Source: an uncultured Eubacteriales bacterium
GTDB lineage: Bacteria; Bacillota; Clostridia; Lachnospirales; Anaerotignaceae
DNA: 20,826 bases
Assembly (NCBI GenBank): GCA_900548595.1
Contig: URLB01000015.1
Span: 1 to 20,826, forward strand
Direction: 5' to 3'
Made by a program: the position numbers and the translations under genes. Positions 15,383-20,826 of this stretch are shown here, piece by piece; positions within the stretch are counted from its first letter, which is position 1, and every line of letters begins with the position of its first letter. Under the pieces are notes generated by a model. The model had not been told where the DNA came from and searched no databases. It saw nothing but the letters and a program-made list of their open reading frames with translations.

Positions 15383-15929
15383 GGTATTTCTCATACTTCT
15401 CCATATATTTAAGCGTCTTCTTGACATATCCGTCGGTTTCCGTATACGGCACAGAATCCAAGTTTTCTCCGTCCTTACTGTATTCTGGATTTACAAGCCA
15501 TTTTGAAACATTTCCGAGACCGGCGTTATATGCGGCAAGCGCTGTCGGCAGATTACTCTCATACATATCCAGTAAATATCTCAAATACCAACATCCGATA
15601 TGTATATTTGTTTCTGGATCATAGAGCATTTCCGAGTCATATTCGCTCATGCCCATAAGATCTGCCGCCCATTCTCCCGTTTCCGGCATTATCTGCATAA
15701 GACCTCTTGCCCCTGTTCGCGACCTGTCGGAAGCGTCAAATCCGCTTTCGGCTTTAATAACCGCATAAACAACCGTTTCCTCAAGTTCATATTCTTCCGA
15801 ATATCTTTCAACAAAATCACTGTATTTTGTAGGGTATAACACTTTCGGAATAACATAAAATCTATATAAAAGCAATCCTAACAGCAGTAAAATAACCGCT
15901 GTCGCAGCCAATTTTACACTTTTTCTCAT
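15369..15929 (-). CDS. membrane-anchored lytic transglycosylase (SLT domain)
   Basis: 186 residues. A single N-terminal membrane segment (about residues 8-25, with a basic start MRKSVK) anchors a Slt70-type catalytic domain on the outside: the catalytic Glu E61 in VIKAESGFDA, GARGLMQIMPETG, the zinc-independent YDPETNIHIGCWYLRYL block, and ALAAYNAGLGNVSKWL. It cleaves peptidoglycan between N-acetylmuramic acid and N-acetylglucosamine with formation of anhydro-muramic acid. The ATG at 15929 follows GGGAG by 6 bases. It lies 17 bases behind coaE and overlaps the next gene, giving a polA-coaE-slt order that is common in clostridia. Confidence 0.93.
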   Translation of the reverse strand: MRKSVKLAATAVILLLLGLLLYRFYVIPKVLYPTKYSDFVERYSEEYELEETVVYAVIKAESGFDASDRSRTGARGLMQIMPETGEWAADLMGMSEYDSEMLYDPETNIHIGCWYLRYLLDMYESNLPTALAAYNAGLGNVSKWLVNPEYSKDGENLDSVPYTETDGYVKKTLKYMEKYEKYHEEL

Positions 15930-15946
15930 TTTCAACTCCCGAATTT

Positions 15947-16531
15947 TTATATCAGCGCGTCGAGCTGATTTTCAACATTTTCATCATCGGAACTGTTGTC
16001 GATAATTACAGCTCCCAACGCCTTATATTCTTCCCATGTTTTTTGCGACGCTATTCTGTTTCTTGCCTGTTCCTCCGTTATGGAGTCTCTCTCCATTATG
16101 CGTTTTACTCTTACCTCGCTGTCTGCATAGACAACCCATATATCATCGCATATATCAGTAAGCCCTGCCTCGGCAAGAAGAGGCGCGTCAATAACAATTG
16201 CCGTGTACTTGTCCGTCTGAGGTCTTACTTCATCTATTATTCTCATTATTTCCATATTGATATACTTATGTGTACATTTGTTTAAAAAAGCAAGCTTTTC
16301 ACTGTCGGAAAAAACTATATCTCCCAGCTTTCTTCTTATTATACATCCGCTTTCATCAAGTATAGACCTTCCGAAATAATCCACTATTTCTTTATAAGCC
16401 GGTTTATCCTTTTCAATTATTTCATGGGCAATTTTATCGGCGTCCATCACATAAGCGTTTCTCTTTTTCAGCCTTTCGGAAACGAAGCCTTTTCCACTTC
16501 CAGTTCCTCCGGTTAAACCAATAATCTTCAT
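15947..16531 (-). CDS. coaE: dephospho-CoA kinase
   Basis: Last step of coenzyme A biosynthesis: phosphorylates the 3'-OH of dephospho-CoA. 194 residues, normal length. Visible: the P-loop IGLTGGTGSGKGFVSERL (residues 4-21), DADKIAHEI (the family DxDxIxH block), RRKLGDIVF, the VIDAPLLAEAGL block and RNRIASQ near the lid. The residue after the P-loop Lys is Gly (GKG) instead of the usual Ser or Thr. The ATG at 16531 has AAGGTGAT overlapping the polA stop. It is 9 bases behind polA, so they are surely cotranscribed. Confidence 0.96.
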   Translation of the reverse strand: MKIIGLTGGTGSGKGFVSERLKKRNAYVMDADKIAHEIIEKDKPAYKEIVDYFGRSILDESGCIIRRKLGDIVFSDSEKLAFLNKCTHKYINMEIMRIIDEVRPQTDKYTAIVIDAPLLAEAGLTDICDDIWVVYADSEVRVKRIMERDSITEEQARNRIASQKTWEEYKALGAVIIDNSSDDENVENQLDALI

Positions 16532-16540
16532 ATTATCACC

Positions 16541-19177
16541 TTATTTTGCTTCAAACCAACTCATACCGCTGTGTACGTCAACATCCATAGGCACATTAAG
16601 CGAAACGGCGTTTTCCATTTCATATTTAAGCATTTTTTTTACCTCATCGACCTCATCATTTGCGGCCTCTATAAGAAGTTCGTCATGTACCTGAAGTATA
16701 AGTCTTGATTTCATGTTGCTTTCTTTCAGCCTTTTATGTACGTTTATCATGGCTATTTTTATTATGTCCGCAGCGCTGCCCTGTATTGGCATATTCATGG
16801 CAACTCTTTCTCCGAAAGCTCTCCTGTTAAAATTTCCCGAATTTATTTCAGGTACAGGTCTTCTTCTGCCGAATATTGTGCTGACATATCCGTCTTCTGC
16901 CGCCGCTTCTATTGTTTTATCCATATATTTCTTTATATTAGGATATTTTGCAAAGTATCCTTTTATATACTCCTCAGCCATTTTCTTTGTAATTCCTAAG
17001 TCTTTTCCCAGAGAAAAAGCTCCCATACCGTATATTATTCCGAAATTAACGGCTTTTGCGTCGCTTCTCTGTTTTGCGCTTACCGTTTCAAACGGAACGC
17101 CGAATACCTGAGAAGCCGTAAGTCGATGTATATCCTGTCCGTCTTTAAAGGCGTTGATAAGCGTTTTATCGTCAGCCATATGCGCCAGTACCCTAAGCTC
17201 TATTTGAGAATAATCGGCGTCGACAAATACATATCCGTCATCGGGAATAAATACTTTTCTGAATTCTCTTCCCATTTCAAGTCTTACGGGTATATTTTGC
17301 AGATTCGGTTCCGTTGAGCTTATTCTTCCCGTAGCTGTTATAGTCTGGTTAAACGTGGAGTAAATCCTGCTGTCGCTTTCGTTTATAACAGCCAAAAGTC
17401 CGTCTGCATAAGTGCTTTTAAGCTTTGCTATCTGCCTGTAGTACAATATTTTTTCCACAATGGGATTTTCATGTTTAAGTCCTTCCAACACCTCCGCTGC
17501 CGTCGAATATCCCGTTTTTGTTTTCTTCCCGCCACGAAGTCCCATTTTCTCAAACAGTATAACTCCGAGTTGTTTAGGAGAATTTATATTAAATTCCTCC
17601 CCTGCCATATCGTATATTTCATTGGCAGTTTTTTCTATATCTTTTTCAAGGCGTTCTCTGTATTCGGTAAGTATGTTTTTGTCAGCCTTTATACCGTACT
17701 TTTCCATATCTGCCAATACAAATATTAACGGCATTTCTATATTGCGATATAAATCAATCTGTCCGTTTTCTTCCAGCCTTTTTTCCATTACATATTTTGC
17801 CCTGTAATTTATGACTGCCTGTTTTGCGGCAAATTCCGCTCTGTTTTCAACACTTAGGTCAAAAAGGCTTATTTTTGACTTTCCTTTGCCCAGGATTTCC
17901 TCCTCCGATTGGCAAATCTCATCGAGAAATTCCGCAGATATATCGTCATAATTATAGCTGTCTTTCATAGGGTTCAACACATACGCCGCAATAGCCGTAT
18001 CAAACGTCATGTTATTAAAAGTTATACCGTATTTTCTTAAAACGGCTATATCATCCTTACCGTTATGAGCTATTTTGTTTACTTCTCCTTCAAAAAACGG
18101 TTTTACAGCCTCTGCCAAATCCTTATCTGTAAACTTTTCGTTTGTTTCAACCCAAGCTCCGAAATCTTTTCCAGCTAAAGCTACGCCTGATATTTTATTA
18201 TTTTCAGATATAATTATGTATGAGGTCTCGTTTTTAAGCTTATTTATAAAATTTTCCGTATCGGTTTTGTCTTTTAAAATCAAAATCTGAGTTTTGTCGG
18301 AATTGCTGTCTGTCTTCACTCTTTCCAGCATACTTTTAAAACCGAGCTTTTTAAACATTCCGTACGCTTCTTCGGAATACGGTCTGTCTGCCTTCATATT
18401 TTCAAAATCAAAATTTATAGGGACATCGGTATCTATCTCTACAAGAGTCCTTGAAAGTCTCGCCTGTTCCGAAAAGTTTTTTAAATTTTCGGAAGCTTTT
18501 TTAGGCTTTATATTTTCACTTTCCGCTATGGCGGCTTCTACGGTTTTATACTGCTGAATTATTTTTACGGCCGTCTTTTCGCCTATGCCGGGAACACCCG
18601 GAACATTATCTCCAGCGTCTCCCATAAGTGCCTTAACTTCTATAAACTCCTTTGGTGTAACTCCGTATTTTTCCTCTACGTCTTTCGGTTTATAGCTTTC
18701 TGTCTCCGTTCTCCCTTTTAACGTCTTCGGTATTCTGACAGTCGTACTTTCCGAACATATTTGCAAAAGGTCTCTGTCCCCTGAAACAACCGTATTGACA
18801 AAGCCTTTTTCTTCGCCTTTTTTAGCAAGAGTTCCCAAAATATCGTCCGCCTCATAACCTTCAAGCTCAAAACAGGCTATATTCATTGCTTTCAGTACAT
18901 CTTTAAGTATAGGCATCTGCCCTCTCAGTTCCTCGGGCATACCTTTTCTGTTTCCCTTATAATCCGAGAACATTTTATGTCTGAATGTCGGAGCGTGAAC
19001 ATCAAAAGCTACCGCCACATAATCCGGATTTTCTTCATCAAAAAGTTTAAAAAATATATTCAGGAATCCGTAAACGCCGTTTGTATAATTTCCCTCAGAA
19101 TCGGAAAGAAGAGGTACTCCGTAAAACGCTCTGTTTACAATTGAATTTCCGTCTATTATCATCAATTTTTCGGGCAT
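16541..19177 (-). CDS. polA: DNA polymerase I, 3'-5' exonuclease site degenerate
   Basis: 878 residues. The 5' nuclease domain (1 to about 290) has IIDGNSIVNRAFYGV, DRDLLQI and GDAGDNVPGVPGIG. The 3'-5' exonuclease fold is present (about 300-500) but its metal ligands are gone: the expected DxE is SENN in SYIIISENNKISG, and the YxxxD motif is not found in the AAKQAVINY region. It should therefore lack proofreading, as known for Bacillus and Taq enzymes. The polymerase domain has motif A VDADYSQIELR (D653), motif B RSDAKAVNFGIIYGMG (from about 704) and motif C VHDELLIE (D832, E833). GGAGGA lies before the ATG. It opens the run with coaE, the transglycosylase and downstream genes. It works in Okazaki fragment maturation and repair. 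Confidence 0.97.
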   Translation of the reverse strand: MPEKLMIIDGNSIVNRAFYGVPLLSDSEGNYTNGVYGFLNIFFKLFDEENPDYVAVAFDVHAPTFRHKMFSDYKGNRKGMPEELRGQMPILKDVLKAMNIACFELEGYEADDILGTLAKKGEEKGFVNTVVSGDRDLLQICSESTTVRIPKTLKGRTETESYKPKDVEEKYGVTPKEFIEVKALMGDAGDNVPGVPGIGEKTAVKIIQQYKTVEAAIAESENIKPKKASENLKNFSEQARLSRTLVEIDTDVPINFDFENMKADRPYSEEAYGMFKKLGFKSMLERVKTDSNSDKTQILILKDKTDTENFINKLKNETSYIIISENNKISGVALAGKDFGAWVETNEKFTDKDLAEAVKPFFEGEVNKIAHNGKDDIAVLRKYGITFNNMTFDTAIAAYVLNPMKDSYNYDDISAEFLDEICQSEEEILGKGKSKISLFDLSVENRAEFAAKQAVINYRAKYVMEKRLEENGQIDLYRNIEMPLIFVLADMEKYGIKADKNILTEYRERLEKDIEKTANEIYDMAGEEFNINSPKQLGVILFEKMGLRGGKKTKTGYSTAAEVLEGLKHENPIVEKILYYRQIAKLKSTYADGLLAVINESDSRIYSTFNQTITATGRISSTEPNLQNIPVRLEMGREFRKVFIPDDGYVFVDADYSQIELRVLAHMADDKTLINAFKDGQDIHRLTASQVFGVPFETVSAKQRSDAKAVNFGIIYGMGAFSLGKDLGITKKMAEEYIKGYFAKYPNIKKYMDKTIEAAAEDGYVSTIFGRRRPVPEINSGNFNRRAFGERVAMNMPIQGSAADIIKIAMINVHKRLKESNMKSRLILQVHDELLIEAANDEVDEVKKMLKYEMENAVSLNVPMDVDVHSGMSWFEAK

Positions 19178-19250
19178 TTCAAATCCTCCAAAATTTGTAT
19201 TTATATATAAGATAGTTCGCTCTGTAATTTTACATTATAAGCCAATATTT

Positions 19251-19279
19251 ATTATACACTATTTCTCAGTCAATAACAT
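19251..19279 (-). promoter_or_regulatory. polA: possible promoter of polA
   Basis: On the minus strand a perfect TATAAT (19251-19256) follows a weak -35 ATGTTA (19274-19279, 3/6) by 17 bases. A second TATAAT lies at 19234-19239 without a -35. Either would give a leader of about 50-70 bases. Confidence 0.3.
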
Positions 19280-19461
19280 TACTTTTTTATTAATTTGTCT
19301 TACTGTAAACATCATAATCGACGGCTTTATCGGCTTAAGGCGCCCATAATTTTTTAATTATTTTTTTAACCCCAATTTTACTAAAAAACAGAAAACTAAT
19401 TCCGTTGTTATCGTGTCTTATAGTAAAAGAAGTATATGTTGTAAACGGATTTTATTCTCGT

Positions 19462-19490
19462 TTGACATCAGCCATGTTTCCGTTTATTCT
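19462..19490 (+). promoter_or_regulatory. promoter of the small stalk-domain gene
   Basis: Perfect -35 TTGACA (19462-19467), a 17-base spacer, then TATTCT (19485-19490, 4/6). The transcript would start near 19497, about 80 bases before the ATG at 19577, with a GGGAGG ribosome binding site. Confidence 0.5.
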
Positions 19491-19576
19491 AAACACTATG
19501 TATAAAATTCCAGATATCTGCTCGAAATTCAGAACATCTGAAACATATTAATCTATTAAAAACGGGAGGTAATTTT

Positions 19577-20304
19577 ATGAAAAACGTCTTAAACTCACTG
19601 CATTAGCTTTTTCTTTATTGTTTTGTTTCCCTGCCTATGCGGCCGAAGCAGGATTTTATGTAAACAATTCTTACGTTGAATCGGAGACAGTACAAAACAA
19701 TTCGGGAGTATTTGTTCCGTTAAGAGCCGTTGCGGAAGGTCTCGGCTTTACTGTGTCATGGGAAAATCCTTATGTAGTTATTTCCGATGATACTACGGAA
19801 ATAAAGGTTTGTTCGGGAAGTTCCGAAGCTTTAAAAAATAAAGAAACGGTATCCTTATCTAATATTCCGTATATTTCCAACGACAGAGTTATGATAAGTC
19901 TATCCGATATGAAAAAAATAACAGACTGTAAATCAGAATATGACAAAGACGGCAGTTTGAAAATCCGTTCTTCTTTTCCCTATGATAACGGACATCCTAT
20001 GGTTGACGGCTATATGGATAAGATAAATGCATTGGCATATTATAACGCGGGAGGATACGTTTACTACATAACCCTCGGTGATTTAGAAGGAGTACACAGA
20101 ATGCTTTTTGACGGTTCGGAAGATATTATACTCCGAAACCTTGACGGTATGGAAATAGGAGCCAACACAAAAGTATCGATAACATATAACGGATCATCAC
20201 TTATAATTACGACTCAAGAGTTGAGCCAGACAGATGAAAACGGAAATGTTGAAAAGCCTCATCCTGTACATAGGTACGAAATTAAATTGGAGAACGGTTA
20301 CTAA
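19577..20304 (+). CDS. secreted stalk-domain (copper-amine-oxidase-N) protein with a 5' frameshift
   Basis: The main frame codes for a mature protein with a copper-amine-oxidase-N-type domain: GFYVNNSYVESETVQN, FVPLRAVAEGLGFTVSWENP, and DRVMISLSDMKKI, then a C-terminal half with beta-like segments that I do not recognise. As written, the ATG at 19577 (GGGAGG seven bases upstream) leads into a frame that stops at TAG 19604. One base more in the run of five A at 19580-19584 would join this ATG to the main frame and give a signal peptide that begins MKKRLKLTALAFSLL and ends in a PAYA-A cleavage site. The first start codon in the main frame is TTG 19618, with no ribosome binding site and only half of the signal peptide. 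It may be a real mutation, a phase-variable run, RNA polymerase slippage, or a homopolymer sequencing error. Confidence 0.75.
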
Positions 20305-20380
20305 AAAATCCAAGGACAATGCAACATTATTTATTTTTTTCATATATTGAAAACGTATATGGTTAACTCGGAGGAAATAA

Positions 20381-20826
20381 ATGAAAAAAATAATTTCAGT
20401 ACTTACTGCGTCAATTTTATGCGTCGGTTTGATAAGCGGCTGCTCGTCTTCTGACAATAGTCAGCTTGAAAAAGTCAGGCTTAACGAGGTTGTACATTCC
20501 GTTTTTTATGCACCGCAGTATGTCGCACTTGAAAACGGTTATTTCGAGGAAGAAGGCTTGGAAATAGAACTTTCCGTAGGTCAGGGCGCCGATAAAAGCA
20601 TGACGGCTTTACTGTCTGACTCGGCAGACATAGCCCTTCTCGGAACGGAAGCCGGAATTTATATAATAAACGAAGGTAAAGAAGGTCATGTAAAAACCTT
20701 TGCCCAGCTTACGCAAAGGGCAGGTAATTTCCTTGTTTCCAGGAATGAAGAGCCGGACTTTAAATGGACTGATTTAAAAGGAAAATCCGTAATAGGCGGA
20801 AGAAAAGGCGGTATGCCGGAAATGGT
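20381..20826 (+). CDS. NMT1/SsuA-type ABC transporter substrate-binding lipoprotein, cut by window edge
   Basis: The first 148 residues are visible; the gene is open at the right edge. A lipoprotein signal (MKKIISVLTASILCVGLI, lipobox ISGC with C21 as the lipid site) precedes a periplasmic-binding domain of the NMT1/THI5/SsuA kind: VVHSVFYAPQYVALENGYF, EEEGLEIELSVGQGADK, DIALLGTEAGIYI, and DLKGKSVIGGRKGGMPEM. Ligands in this family include aliphatic sulfonates, nitrate, taurine and thiamine pyrimidine precursors; the choice cannot be made here. CGGAGG lies 6 bases before the ATG. Its permease and ATPase genes, if present, would be beyond the window. It follows the stalk-domain gene after 76 bases and no clear terminator separates them. 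Confidence 0.92.
   Translation, partial: MKKIISVLTASILCVGLISGCSSSDNSQLEKVRLNEVVHSVFYAPQYVALENGYFEEEGLEIELSVGQGADKSMTALLSDSADIALLGTEAGIYIINEGKEGHVKTFAQLTQRAGNFLVSRNEEPDFKWTDLKGKSVIGGRKGGMPEM

Larger units (their letters stand above)
19178..19576. other. A/T-rich divergent intergenic region
   Basis: 399 bases between polA and the stalk-domain gene. It holds the candidate promoters in both directions. I see no tRNA, small ORF with a ribosome binding site, riboswitch, strong hairpin or repeat in it. Long T-runs near 19350-19370 are not next to a stem. Confidence 0.6.

Overview
The window looks like part of a low-GC Firmicutes chromosome, most likely from an anaerobic gut-type clostridium. The evidence is the A/T-rich coding with heavy use of ATA and AGA codons, strong GGAGG-type ribosome binding sites, TTG and GTG starts, a proofreading-less DNA polymerase I, a LUD-domain protein, DUF6514 and DUF3267 proteins, and secreted proteins with copper-amine-oxidase-N (stalk) domains. 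I cannot name a genus. No tRNA, rRNA, insertion sequence, CRISPR array or phage gene was seen.

Left part (1-3004). A SpoU/TrmH RNA methyltransferase runs off the left edge on the minus strand. Next to it is a three-gene minus-strand cassette: a small unknown protein, a Y-family translesion polymerase and a YolD-like protein. It is preceded by a strong promoter and by a near-consensus Gram-positive LexA box over the expected transcription start, so it reads as an SOS mutagenesis operon. Divergent from it, on the plus strand, lie aroC (chorismate synthase), a LUD-domain protein and a large secreted stalk-domain protein. These end at a strong bidirectional terminator near 6310.

Middle part (6325-9879). 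A YgjP-like zinc peptidase (minus) and a DUF3267 membrane protein (plus) are divergent. A minus-strand group follows: DUF6514 protein, HAD phosphatase, ROK glucokinase.

Right part (10024-19279). A compact minus-strand run, read from right to left, is polA, coaE, a lytic transglycosylase, an oligopeptide-binding lipoprotein, [leader peptide plus attenuator], an MFS efflux protein, galT and hflX, closed by a clear terminator at 10024-10053. The most interesting item is the 132-bp gap before the MFS gene. It encodes a 12-residue leader peptide with a perfect ribosome binding site. Behind it are four ordered pairing segments that can form 1:2 plus 3:4 (hiding the MFS ribosome binding site) or 2:3 (freeing it). 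This is the logic of the ermC translational attenuator. Because hflX, a ribosome-splitting GTPase known in other bacteria to give macrolide-lincosamide tolerance, lies downstream, the run may include an antibiotic-responsive efflux and ribosome-rescue module.

Right edge (19462-20826). On the plus strand there is a small secreted stalk-domain protein whose signal peptide is out of frame by one base at a poly-A run, then the start of an NMT1/SsuA-type substrate-binding lipoprotein that is cut by the window edge.
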